A stretch of 64,000 nt of DNA from Mumia flava. Its GTDB lineage: Bacteria > Actinomycetota > Actinomycetes > Propionibacteriales > Nocardioidaceae. Of this stretch, positions 1 through 8,134 are shown piece after piece (position 1 is the stretch's first letter; every line of letters starts with the position of its first letter). The stretch spans positions 930,001-994,000 of the forward strand of contig NZ_PGEZ01000002.1 of assembly GCF_002797495.1 (NCBI RefSeq), written 5' to 3'. Made by a program: the position numbers and the translations under genes. The notes beneath the pieces are model-generated. The model saw nothing but the letters and a program-made list of their open reading frames with translations. It had not been told where the DNA came from and searched no databases.

Positions 1-816
1 CTCCTGGATCGCCTGCTGGATGTCCTCGGTGCCCGGGACCGTCGGGTTGCCGTCGGCGTCCTCGGGCCCGTTGACGGTCGTCCCCTCGACCCACACGGTC
101 GGGGTGCCCGACAGCGTGTTGCCCTCGGAGTCCTCGTCCTCGAACGCCTGCTTGGTCGCCTCACCCTCCGGCGACGCCCAGTCGCGGAACGGACGCCCGC
201 GGATGCAGTCGGCCGCCTCCGGGGTGCCGGACTCCTCCGCGAACTGGACGAAGTCGGACGCGTCGAGGTTGCCGCCCTCGGCGGGCTGGTTCTCGTAGGC
301 CAGCGTCGCGAAGGTGCGGTACGCCTCGGCGCCGCCCTCCTCGAACACGCACATCGAGGCAGCGAGCGCGTCCGAGGAGTACTCGGTCAGGAAGGACACG
401 GGCCGGAACTCGACCTCGATGGTGCCGGCAGCGACCTGCTCGTCGAGCCACACACCGGTCGAGGCCTCGAACGACTTGCAGTGCGGACACGCGAAGTCCT
501 CGAACAACGTCACCTGGACCGGATCACCACCGGCCGTACCACCCGCGTCGGAGGAACCGCCAGAACCACCCGCGTCCTCCGCGGTGTAGAGCACGCCGTT
601 GCCGTCGGTCAGACCCTCCGGAGCCCGGGTCGCCACGTCCGCGTTGTTGTCGATCGCCGTCTTCACAGCGAACCCGGCACCCGCGATCACCGCCACCACC
701 GCCACCACGATCACCGCGGTGATGATGTTGCGGCGCCGCTTCTCCTGCCGCTCCCGCTCCTTGCGCATCTGCTCAGCGCGCGCCTGCCGTGCGCGCTTGT
801 CGTCCTTGCTGGCCAC
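1..816 (-). CDS. Membrane-anchored DsbA-family thioredoxin-fold protein (3' end cut by window)
   Basis: The frame is open from a GTG at 816 to base 1 without a stop, so at least 272 residues are present and the C-terminus lies outside the window. A basic, charged N-terminus (Lys/Arg-rich, about residues 1-30) precedes one hydrophobic segment (IITAVIVVAVVAVIAGAGFA), which should anchor the protein with its thioredoxin domain outside. The domain begins near VQVTLFEDFACPHCKSF; CPHC is the redox-active motif of the DsbA/thioredoxin_4 family. The later GTPTVWVEG segment supplies the conserved cis-proline. Likely role: extracytoplasmic thiol oxidation or disulfide handling. It is divergent from orn, with about 100 bases between them. 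The family is clear but the substrate is not. Confidence 0.85.
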   Translation of the reverse strand, partial: MASKDDKRARQARAEQMRKERERQEKRRRNIITAVIVVAVVAVIAGAGFAVKTAIDNNADVATRAPEGLTDGNGVLYTAEDAGGSGGSSDAGGTAGGDPVQVTLFEDFACPHCKSFEASTGVWLDEQVAAGTIEVEFRPVSFLTEYSSDALAASMCVFEEGGAEAYRTFATLAYENQPAEGGNLDASDFVQFAEESGTPEAADCIRGRPFRDWASPEGEATKQAFEDEDSEGNTLSGTPTVWVEGTTVNGPEDADGNPTVPGTEDIQQAIQE

Positions 817-920
817 GGGCAGACAGTAGCGGCGGCCCGGGGTCATCCGAGCCATCCGTGCGTGCAGGCCGAAGGCGTGCGTGACGCGTTCGTCGGCGGT
901 CGGGACTAGGGTGATGTGTC

Positions 921-1568
921 GTGATGGACAGGCTGGTGTGGATCGACTGCGAGATGACCGGGCTCGACCTCGAGAACGACGCGCTCATCGAGGTGGCGGC
1001 CGTCGTGACCGACTTCGAGCTGCAACCGCTCGGCGAGGGCGTGGACGTCATCATCAAACCGCCGGCCGGAGCGGTGGAGCAGATGGGCGACGTCGTCACG
1101 CAGATGCACACCTCGTCGGGCCTGCTCGCCGAGCTCGACGGCGGCACGAGCATGGACGAGGCCCAGCAGCTCGTCCTGGACTACATCCGTGAGCACGTTC
1201 CGGAGGCGGGCAAGGCCCCGCTCGCCGGCAACACAGTCGGGACGGACCGCGCGTTCCTCGCGCGCGACATGCCCGAGCTGGAGGCGCACCTGCACTACCG
1301 GATCGTCGACGTCTCGTCGATCAAGGAGCTGTCGCGGCGGTGGTACCCGCGGGCGTACTTCAACTCCCCGGAGAAGAACGGCAACCACCGTGCGCTCGCC
1401 GACATCCTGGAGAGCATCGAGGAGCTCCGGTACTACCGTGAGGCCGTCTTCGTCCCGCAGCCGGGCCCGGACAGCGACACCGCCAAGGCCCTCGGGGAGA
1501 AGTACGCGGGGTCGCTCACCGGGAAGGGCGCGGAGGGCGGGACCCAGGATTCGGACCCCGCAGACTGA
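921..1568 (+). CDS. orn: Oligoribonuclease (DEDDh 3'-5' exoribonuclease)
   Basis: The 215-residue product opens with LVWIDCEMTGLD, the Exo I motif of oligoribonuclease, which carries the first Asp-Glu metal ligands. The remaining DEDDh elements follow, including NHRALADILESI near the C-terminus with the catalytic His and last Asp. The enzyme degrades 2-5-nt RNAs left by other RNases, and linear dinucleotides from cyclic-di-nucleotide turnover, in the cytosol. It is about 30 residues longer than the E. coli enzyme because of an acidic, Gly-rich C-terminal tail, which is common in actinobacteria. GTG at 921 is followed directly by ATG at 924 and either could start. tRNA-His lies about 50 bases downstream on the same strand, a frequent pairing in this group. 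Confidence 0.95.
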   Translation: MMDRLVWIDCEMTGLDLENDALIEVAAVVTDFELQPLGEGVDVIIKPPAGAVEQMGDVVTQMHTSSGLLAELDGGTSMDEAQQLVLDYIREHVPEAGKAPLAGNTVGTDRAFLARDMPELEAHLHYRIVDVSSIKELSRRWYPRAYFNSPEKNGNHRALADILESIEELRYYREAVFVPQPGPDSDTAKALGEKYAGSLTGKGAEGGTQDSDPAD

Positions 1569-1615
1569 CCCGGTATGCTTTCTACGCCGCACGCGGTGAT
1601 GCCGCGGTGCGCGCG

Positions 1616-1688
1616 GTGGGTGTAGCTCAGTTGGTAGAGCACCGGCTTGTGGTGCCGGTGGCCGCGGGTTCAAGTCCCGTCATCCACC
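1616..1688 (+). tRNA. tRNA-His (anticodon GTG)
   Basis: A cloverleaf can be drawn by hand: a 7-bp acceptor stem (GTGGGTG with CATCCAC, one G-T pair), a D-arm with AGCTCAGTTGGTAGAGC, an anticodon stem CCGGC/GCCGG with loop TTGTGGT giving anticodon GTG, and a T-arm with GGTTCAAGTCC. G at 1615 can pair with discriminator C1688, as expected for the extra G-1 of tRNA-His. The 3' CCA is not encoded. A possible -10 (TATGCT, 1574-1579) lies about 37 bases upstream. Confidence 0.97.
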
Positions 1689-1696
1689 CCCACGCG

Positions 1697-1728
1697 AAGG
1701 CCCGGAATCCGTACGGACTCCGGGCCTT
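1697..1728. terminator. Hairpin terminator shared by tRNA-His and the pseudouridine synthase gene
   Basis: AAGGCCCGGA pairs with TCCGGGCCTT, with an inner TCCG/CGGA extension. It lies just after tRNA-His and just before the 3' end of the convergent gene, so it can serve both directions. Confidence 0.8.
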
Positions 1729-1743
1729 CGGCATGTCCGGCCG

Positions 1744-2682
1744 TCAGGGTGTCGCAGCGGGTGTCGCGGGGCTGAGCGGGAGCGTGCGGGGGCTGACGAA
1801 CCGCCGCGGCGAACCGTCGACCGGGTCGGTGAACGCCAGCTCGCTCGCGAGCAGCTGGAGCGGACGCGCGAAGTCGTCCACGTCGACGTCGAGCACCTCG
1901 GGATAGAGCGGGTCGTCGACGATCGGGATCCCGAGCCCGTGCAGGTGCGCCCGCAGCTGGTGCGTGCGCCCGGTCAGCGGCTCGAGCCGGTACACCCCGA
2001 GATCGCCGATCCGTCGCTCCAGCGAGACCTGGGTCTCGGCGTTCGGGACCACGCCCTCCACGACCTCCACCTGGAACGTCCCGCGCCGCTTGACCAGATG
2101 GTTGCGGACCACGGTGGGCAGCTCCAGACCCGGCCGTACGGGAGCGAGCGCGCGGTAGACCTTCTGCGCCTCGCGCCGTTGGAAGAGCAGCTGGTACGGG
2201 CCGCGCCACCGCCGTTCCGTCGCGAGCACCAGCACACCCGACGTGACCCGGTCGAGCCGGTGCAGCGGGGACAGGTCCGGCAGGTCGAGCTCCTCGCGGA
2301 GCCGTACGACCACGCTCTCGCGCACGTGCCGCCCACGCGGGATCGTCGACAGGAACGCCGGCTTGTCCACCACGACCAGCCGTTCGTCGCGGTGCAGGAG
2401 CTCGACCCGGCCCGGCACGACGGGCTCGTCGCGCAGGTCGCGGTGGAACCACACGAACGAGTGCGGGCGGTACGGATCGTCGTCGCGGACCCGATCCCCG
2501 GCGTCGTCGACGAACCGGCCCTCGGCGAGCAGACCGTCCACGTCGACGCGTTCCGGGAGCCGCTGACGGAGCCACTCCCCCATGCTGGTCCACGGCGCGG
2601 GCGCAGCCGGGTCGCGGTCCGGCGTCCGCAGCCACACGGCGCGCAGGCCGTGGCGAGGCGGGAGCGGGGAACGCGGCGGCAC
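1744..2682 (-). CDS. RluA-family pseudouridine synthase
   Basis: The product contains LHRLDRVTSGVLVLA, the RluA-family catalytic signature whose Asp attacks the uridine, preceded by RLVVVDKPAFLSTIPRG, the conserved K-P substrate-loop segment. It should isomerise specific uridines in 23S rRNA or tRNA to pseudouridine. There is no S4 domain; the N-terminal 80 or so residues are basic and Pro-rich. The frame stays open upstream to an ATG at 2736, but that extension (rich in Cys, Arg and Trp) looks non-coding. GTG at 2682, reading VPPRSPLPPRHGL, is a better start and gives 312 residues. It is convergent with tRNA-His and divergent from the PutP-like gene. The target RNA site cannot be assigned from sequence. 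Confidence 0.9.
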   Translation of the reverse strand: MPPRSPLPPRHGLRAVWLRTPDRDPAAPAPWTSMGEWLRQRLPERVDVDGLLAEGRFVDDAGDRVRDDDPYRPHSFVWFHRDLRDEPVVPGRVELLHRDERLVVVDKPAFLSTIPRGRHVRESVVVRLREELDLPDLSPLHRLDRVTSGVLVLATERRWRGPYQLLFQRREAQKVYRALAPVRPGLELPTVVRNHLVKRRGTFQVEVVEGVVPNAETQVSLERRIGDLGVYRLEPLTGRTHQLRAHLHGLGIPIVDDPLYPEVLDVDVDDFARPLQLLASELAFTDPVDGSPRRFVSPRTLPLSPATPAATP

Positions 2683-2804
2683 CCGTCGATCGTAGGCGCG
2701 ACAGCACCACGCGCACGTACGACCCGACGCGCCCACGCTGCCGTGCGGCGCGCGAGGCGTACGGGTCCGTGAGACCGTGACGGGATCGGCGAGGGGAGAC
2801 GACG

Positions 2805-4304
2805 ATGTCCGACCGGACCTACGAGATCATCGCGTTGGCGATCTACTTCGCCGGGATGATCGCCATCGGGTACTACGCCTACCGCCAGACCTCGGACCAC
2901 GAGGGCTACATGCTGGCCGGTCGCAACCTCCCGTCCTGGGCCGCCGCGCTCAGTGCCGGTGCGTCCGACATGTCGGGGTGGCTCATGATGGGCCTGCCGG
3001 GCGCGATCTACGTGGCCGGGCTGATCGAGTCGTGGATCGCGATCGGGCTCACGGTCGGCGCGTACCTGAACTGGCGTCTGGTCGCCCCGCGGCTGCGCGC
3101 GTACTCCGAGGTCTCGCGGAACTCCATCACCATCCCGAGCTTCTTCGAGAACCGCCTGCGCGACCACACCCACCTGCTGCGCATCGCGTCGGCCGTCATC
3201 GTGCTCGTGTTCTTCACGTTCTACGTGTCGTCCGGCATGGTGGCCGGCGGCGTCTTCTTCGAGAGCTCGTTCGACTCCCCGTACCTCGCCGGGATGCTGC
3301 TGGTCGCCGGCGTGACGCTCTCGTACACGCTGTTCGGCGGGTTCCTCGGCGCCTCCCTCACCGACGTCGCCCAGGGCGTGATGATGATGGTCGCGCTGGT
3401 CGTCGTCCCGATCCTCGCGATCGCCGAGCTCGGCGGACCGGCCGACACGCTCGACGCGATCCGCGCCGTCGACCCGGACCACCTGTCGATGCTGGCCGGC
3501 GAACCGCTGACGTGGGCCACGTTCGTCAGCATCGTCTCCGCAGCCGCCTGGGGCCTCGGCTACTTCGGCCAGCCGCACATCATCGTGCGCTTCATGGCCC
3601 TGCGGAACCCGGCCGCCGCCACCAGCGCCCGCCGGATCGGGATGACCTGGATGATCATCTCGCTGATCGGCGCGGTGACCGCCGGCCTGGTCGGGGTCGC
3701 GTACTTCGCCGAGACCGGTGCCGAGCTCGGCGACCCCGAGACGGTGGTCCTGACGATGTCGCAGCTCCTGCTCCACCCGCTCGTCGCCGGGTTCGTGCTG
3801 GCCGCCGTCCTCGCCGCGATCATGAGCACGATCTCGAGCCAGCTGATCGTGTGCTCGTCGGCGCTCGTCGAGGACCTGTACAAGCTCGCAGCGAAGACGC
3901 CGCCCGCCCCCCGCACCCTGATCCTGCTCGGACGCAGCTGCGTGCTGGCCGTCGCGGTCGTCGCGGCGCTGCTCGCGATCGAGCCCGGCGACACGATCCT
4001 CGAGCTCGTCGGGTTCGCGTGGGCCGGGTTCGGCGCATCGTTCGGACCCGCGATCCTGCTGTGCCTGTTCTGGCGTCGCCTCACGAACATCGGCGCCGCC
4101 GCAGGCATGGTCGCCGGTGCGGTCACCGTCTTCGCGTGGGACGCGTGGGGGACGGACCTGTACGAGATCGTGCCCGGCTTCCTCGTGAACCTCGTGGTCG
4201 CCGTCGTGGTGAGCCTGATGACCTACCGCGACAACCCCGAGATCGATGCCGAGTTCGACCAGGCGGCCTCGCTGGTCGACAAGCGCGCGAAGACGGCGGC
4301 GTAG
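2805..4304 (+). CDS. putP: Sodium/proline symporter (PutP type)
   Basis: This 499-residue polytopic membrane protein is close in length to E. coli PutP (502). The segment SAGASDMSGWLMMGLPGA matches the Na+/proline-binding region of PutP, including the Asp and Ser used in Na+ coordination. About 12-13 hydrophobic helices follow, with the sodium:solute symporter fold throughout. It imports L-proline with Na+ across the cytoplasmic membrane. The start at 2805 is supported by GAGGGGAG about 10 bases upstream. No proline catabolic genes are adjacent, so a use in osmoprotection or nutrition cannot be distinguished. Downstream lies a cluster of short palindromes and then the convergent glpD. Confidence 0.92.
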   Translation: MSDRTYEIIALAIYFAGMIAIGYYAYRQTSDHEGYMLAGRNLPSWAAALSAGASDMSGWLMMGLPGAIYVAGLIESWIAIGLTVGAYLNWRLVAPRLRAYSEVSRNSITIPSFFENRLRDHTHLLRIASAVIVLVFFTFYVSSGMVAGGVFFESSFDSPYLAGMLLVAGVTLSYTLFGGFLGASLTDVAQGVMMMVALVVVPILAIAELGGPADTLDAIRAVDPDHLSMLAGEPLTWATFVSIVSAAAWGLGYFGQPHIIVRFMALRNPAAATSARRIGMTWMIISLIGAVTAGLVGVAYFAETGAELGDPETVVLTMSQLLLHPLVAGFVLAAVLAAIMSTISSQLIVCSSALVEDLYKLAAKTPPAPRTLILLGRSCVLAVAVVAALLAIEPGDTILELVGFAWAGFGASFGPAILLCLFWRRLTNIGAAAGMVAGAVTVFAWDAWGTDLYEIVPGFLVNLVVAVVVSLMTYRDNPEIDAEFDQAASLVDKRAKTAA

Positions 4305-4327
4305 GAGTCGGGCCGCTGGTGGTCTTC

Positions 4328-4517
4328 GTAGCCGGCTACGGAGTTGCGCACCGGGCCACGGAGGTTTCCCGCGTCGAGTCGGGGATTGCGTAGCCGGCTA
4401 CGGAGTCCGACTCGGCCGCGCGGTGCGGTGCGGGATTGCGTAGCCGGCTACGGAGTTGCGCACTGGGCGACGACGGTTTCGCCAGCCAGGTGCAGGTCAT
4501 CCCGGTTGGCTACGGAG
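4328..4517. repeat. Cluster of GTAGCCGGCTAC palindromes
   Basis: Three exact copies of the 12-bp perfect palindrome GTAGCCGGCTAC, each followed by GGAGT, start at 4328, 4390 and 4440. A fourth, degenerate copy (GGTTGGCTACGGAGT) starts near 4503. Copies 2 and 3 are also preceded by GGATTGC. The spacing is 50-62 bases. The cluster fills the gap between the convergent ends of the putP-like gene and glpD, so it may act in transcription termination or mRNA 3'-end stability. Confidence 0.8.
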
Positions 4518-6258
4518 TCTGCGCCGGCCGGGCGACCGGTACGACGTCGGCCGCGCCCATCCGTGCCGCATCGGCCGTCTCGTCGTCCGGCATGGTCTGG
4601 CTCTGCCGTTCGGCGTCGACGCGCGCGACGTAGTGCTCGATCTCGCGCTCGATCTGCTCCGGACCCCACCCGAGCGGTCCGGCGATCAGCGCGGCGACCT
4701 CCGCGCAGCAGTCCGTACCGCGGTCGAACGTCTCGATCGAGATCCGCGTGCGCCGGGTCAGCACGTCGTCGAGGTGCCGCGCCCCCTCGTGCGTGACCGC
4801 GTAGACGACCTCGGCCCTCAGGTAGTCGTCGGACGCGCCGAGCGGATCCCCCAGCGACGGATCGGCCGCGATCAGGTCGAGCACCTCGGTCACCATCGTC
4901 CCGTACCGCCGCAGCAGGTGCTCGATCCGCGCCACGTGCAGACCGGCCGACCGCGCGAGCAGGCGCCGGCGGTTCCACAGCGCCCCGAAGCCGTCGGCCC
5001 CGAGCAGCGGCACCCGCTCGGTCACGCACGGCGGGATCGACCGCGCGAGTCGGACGTCGAGGGCGTTCGCGGCCGCGTCGACGGCGTCGCGGGCCATCAC
5101 GCGGTACGTGGTGTACTTCCCGCCGGCGACCACCACCAGACCCGGCACCGAGTGCGAGACGGCGTGCTCGCGGGACAGCTGCGACGTCGCCTCCGACTCC
5201 CCCTCGAGCAGCGGCCGCAGCCCCGCGTACACACCCTCGACGTCGTCGGGCGTCAGCGGCGTCACGAGGACGGTGTTGACGTGGTCGAGGATGTAGTCGA
5301 TGTCGCGACGGCTCGCGGCCGGGTGGTCCTTGCTCAACGACCAGTCCGTGTCCGTCGTGCCGATGATCCAGTGCCGCTTCCACGGGATCACGAACAGCAC
5401 CGACCTCTCGGTCCGCAGGATCAGCCCGGACTCGCCGTGAATCCGGTCGCGCGGCACGACCAGGTGCACGCCCTTGCTCGCCCGCACGTGGAACTGGCCG
5501 CGCTCCGCCGCCAGCGCCTGGGTCTCGTCCGTCCACACCCCCGTCGCGTTGACGACCTGCGCGGCGTGGATCGCGAACGACTCCCCCGACTCCAGGTCGA
5601 CCACCTCGACGCCGGTGACGCGCTCCCCCTCCCGAAGCATCCCGGTCACGCGCGTACGGCTCGCGACGTGCGCACCGTAGGACGCGGCCGTACGGGCGAG
5701 CGTCATCGTGTGGCGGGCGTCGTCGACCTGTCCGTCGTAGTACTCGATCGCACCGACCAGCGCATCCTTGCGCAGCGCCGGCATGCGCCGCAGCGCCCCA
5801 CGCCGGCTCAGGTGACGGTGACGCGGGACGCCGCGCGACTGGCCCGACAGCCACGCCATCGAGTCGTACATCGCCACGCCCGTCCCGGCGTACACGCGCT
5901 CCCAGCCGCGGTGGGTCAGCGGGTAGAGGAACGGGACCGGCTCGACCAGGTGCGGCGCCAGCGTCTCCACCAGCAGCGACCGCTCCGCCAGCGCCTCCGC
6001 GACAAGCGCGACGTCGAGCATCTCGAGGTAGCGCAACCCGCCGTGGATCAGCTTCGAGGAGCGGCTCGACGTGCCCGACGCGAAGTCCCGCGCCTCCACC
6101 AGCCCGGTGACCAGCCCCCGGGTCGCGGCGTCCAGCGCACAGCCGGACCCGACGACACCGCCCCCGATCACGAGCACGTCGAGCGGCTCGTCCGTCGTCG
6201 CCCGCAGGGCGTCCAGAGCGGCGGCACGCTGGCGCGGCCCGAGCGCGACCGGCCGCAC
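4510..6258 (-). CDS. glpD: Aerobic glycerol-3-phosphate dehydrogenase
   Basis: The 582-residue flavoprotein has an N-terminal dinucleotide-binding motif VIGGGVVGSGCALDAATRG (about residues 30-48). The GlpD signature FASGTSSRSSKLIHGGLRYL follows. The length and the C-terminal helical domain fit class-II/III GlpD. It oxidises sn-glycerol-3-phosphate to dihydroxyacetone phosphate and passes electrons to the quinone pool at the membrane. The start is GTG at 6258, directly abutting the TGA of glpK at 6259-6261, so the two genes are transcribed and translated together. glpF and a glp regulator are not present on either side. Its 3' end runs into the palindrome cluster. Confidence 0.95.
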   Translation of the reverse strand: MRPVALGPRQRAAALDALRATTDEPLDVLVIGGGVVGSGCALDAATRGLVTGLVEARDFASGTSSRSSKLIHGGLRYLEMLDVALVAEALAERSLLVETLAPHLVEPVPFLYPLTHRGWERVYAGTGVAMYDSMAWLSGQSRGVPRHRHLSRRGALRRMPALRKDALVGAIEYYDGQVDDARHTMTLARTAASYGAHVASRTRVTGMLREGERVTGVEVVDLESGESFAIHAAQVVNATGVWTDETQALAAERGQFHVRASKGVHLVVPRDRIHGESGLILRTERSVLFVIPWKRHWIIGTTDTDWSLSKDHPAASRRDIDYILDHVNTVLVTPLTPDDVEGVYAGLRPLLEGESEATSQLSREHAVSHSVPGLVVVAGGKYTTYRVMARDAVDAAANALDVRLARSIPPCVTERVPLLGADGFGALWNRRRLLARSAGLHVARIEHLLRRYGTMVTEVLDLIAADPSLGDPLGASDDYLRAEVVYAVTHEGARHLDDVLTRRTRISIETFDRGTDCCAEVAALIAGPLGWGPEQIEREIEHYVARVDAERQSQTMPDDETADAARMGAADVVPVARPAQTP

Positions 6259-7776
6259 TCAGTCCACCTCCACCCAGTCGAGGGTGCGTTCGACGGCCTT
6301 CTTCCAACGGCCGTACGCCTCCGCGCGCCGCTCGTCGTCCCACTGCGGCGACCAGCGCTTCGACTCGGCCCAGTTGCTGCGCAGCTCGTCCTTGCTGGAC
6401 CAGAACCCGACCGCCAGCCCCGCGGCGTACGCGGCGCCGAGCGCCGTCGTCTCCGCGACCACCGGGCGGCTCACCTCGACGCCGAGGACGTCGGCCTGGA
6501 TCTGCATGCACAGCTCGTTCTGGGTCACGCCGCCGTCGACCTTGAGCACGTCGAGCTCGATCCCGGCGTCGGAGACCATCGCCTCGGCGACGTCGCGGGA
6601 CTGGAAGCAGATCGCCTCGAGCGTCGCGCGGGCCAGGTGGGCGTTGGTGTTGAACCGCGACAGTCCGACGATCGCGCCGCGGGCGTCGGAGCGCCAGTAC
6701 GGGGCGAACAGCCCGGAGAACGCCGGCACGAAGTACACGCCACCGTTGTCCTCGACCTGACGCGCGAGCGCCTCCGACTGGGCCGCGCCGGAGATGATCC
6801 CGAGCTGGTCGCGCAGCCACTGCACCGCCGATCCCGTGACCGCGATCGACCCCTCGAGCGCGTAGTGCACGGGCTCGCCGTCGAACTGGTACGCCGGCGT
6901 GGTCAGCAGCCCGGCCTCGCTGCGGACCAGGGTCTCGCCGGTGTTCAGCAGCATGAAGTTGCCGGTGCCGTAGGTGTTCTTCGCCTCGCCGGACTCGAAG
7001 CACACCTGCCCGACCATCGCCGCCTGCTGGTCACCGAGGATCCCGGTCAGCGGGACCTCGCCGGCGAACGGACCGTCCTCGCGCGTCGTGCCGTACGGGT
7101 CGCGCACCGACGAGGGCCGGATCTCGGGCAGCATCGAGGCCGGGATCCCGAAGATCTCGAGCAGCTCGTCGTCCCAGTCGAGCGTCTCGAGGTTCATCAG
7201 CATCGTGCGGCTCGCGTTCGTCACGTCGGTGACGTGGACGCCCCCGCGGCGACCGCCCGTGAGCTGCCAGGTGAGCCAGCAGTCGGTGGTGCCGAAGATC
7301 GCGTGCCCCGCCTCCGCGTCCTCCCGGACGCCGGGGACGTTCTCCAGCAGCCAGGCGATCTTGCCGCCGGCGAAGTACGTCGCGGGCGGCAGACCGGCCT
7401 TGCGCCGGATCACCTCCCCGTACCCCTCCCGCTCGAGCCGGGACGCGAGCTTGTCGGTCCGGGTGTCCTGCCAGACGATCGCCGGGTAGTACGGCCGGCC
7501 GGTGCGTCGGTCCCAGACGACCGTGGTCTCGCGCTGGTTCGTGATCCCGACCGCGGCGAGGTCGTCGGAGCCGAGTCCGGCCTTGGCCAACGCCGTCTGC
7601 ACCACGGCGCTGGTGCGCTCCCAGATCTCCAGCGGGTTGTGCTCGACCCAGCCGGCCTGCGGCAGGATCTGCTCGTGCTCGAGCTGGTGACGCATCACCT
7701 CCGAGCCCGCGTGGTCGAAGATCATGAACCGCGTGCTCGTCGTCCCCTGGTCGATCGCACCCACGTAGTCGGCCAT
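6259..7776 (-). CDS. glpK: Glycerol kinase
   Basis: The 505-residue FGGY-family kinase starts [17 protein letters not shown], containing the phosphate-binding loop of glycerol kinase. Later come the QQAAM segment and the [17 protein letters not shown] region typical of GlpK. It phosphorylates glycerol with ATP in the cytosol, the committed step of glycerol use, and its product is the substrate of glpD encoded immediately downstream. Gene order glpK-glpD with zero spacing defines a two-gene operon on the minus strand. The upstream region is unusual: within 50 bases of the start begins an inverted repeat pair and then the 32-bp tandem array, so the promoter must lie in or between these elements. 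Confidence 0.97.
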   Translation of the reverse strand: MADYVGAIDQGTTSTRFMIFDHAGSEVMRHQLEHEQILPQAGWVEHNPLEIWERTSAVVQTALAKAGLGSDDLAAVGITNQRETTVVWDRRTGRPYYPAIVWQDTRTDKLASRLEREGYGEVIRRKAGLPPATYFAGGKIAWLLENVPGVREDAEAGHAIFGTTDCWLTWQLTGGRRGGVHVTDVTNASRTMLMNLETLDWDDELLEIFGIPASMLPEIRPSSVRDPYGTTREDGPFAGEVPLTGILGDQQAAMVGQVCFESGEAKNTYGTGNFMLLNTGETLVRSEAGLLTTPAYQFDGEPVHYALEGSIAVTGSAVQWLRDQLGIISGAAQSEALARQVEDNGGVYFVPAFSGLFAPYWRSDARGAIVGLSRFNTNAHLARATLEAICFQSRDVAEAMVSDAGIELDVLKVDGGVTQNELCMQIQADVLGVEVSRPVVAETTALGAAYAAGLAVGFWSSKDELRSNWAESKRWSPQWDDERRAEAYGRWKKAVERTLDWVEVD

Positions 7777-7821
7777 GCGTGCCGTTCTACCGCATCGGGC
7801 GGCTCTGCGCGGGGACCCGCC

Positions 7822-7897
7822 GGTCGAGGTCGAGCGGAGCGAGGATCGAGACCCGACGCTCGGGGTCTCGATCGCTCGCTACGCTCGCGCCTCGACC
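7822..7897. repeat. Inverted pair of the interspersed GGTCGAGG...GATCGAGACC element
   Basis: One copy at 7822-7853 (GGTCGAGGTCGAGC...GATCGAGACC) faces an inverted copy at 7864-7897 (GGTCTCGATCGC...CCTCGACC) across about 10 bases. The pair could fold into a long stem upstream of glpK. Related copies occur at 11269, 13747, 15352 and, more distantly, 21639. Confidence 0.85.
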
Positions 7898-8126
7898 GAC
7901 GGTGCCGAGACTGCGCTCGCGCCTCGACCGACGGTGCCGAGACTGCGCTCGCGCCTCGACCGACGGTGCCGAGACTGCGCTCGCGCCTCGACCGACGGTG
8001 CCGAGACTGCGCTCGCGCCTCGACCGACGGTGCCGAGACTGCGCTCGCGCCTCGACCGACGGTGCCGAGACTGCGCTCGCGCCTCGACCGACGGTGCCGA
8101 GACTGCGCTCGCGCCTCGACCGACGG
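7891..8126. repeat. Tandem array of a 32-bp unit, about 7.4 copies
   Basis: The unit begins CTCGACCGACGGTGCCGAGA and continues CTGCGCTCGCGC. Copies start at 7891, 7923, 7955, 7987, 8019, 8051, 8083 and 8115 with exact 32-base period and no visible divergence until the last, partial copy. The array appears to have grown by duplication of the right arm of the adjacent inverted repeat. It fills the space between the glpK start and the 3' end of the glycosidase gene. Because 32 is not a multiple of three and stops are absent, all frames read through it, which creates long artificial open frames. Confidence 0.95.
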
Positions 8127-8134
8127 GTGCCCGG

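Noticed and set aside
7891-8126. Could the 32-bp array be a CRISPR?
   Set aside because: The repeats are directly joined with no unique spacers, and no cas gene is present.
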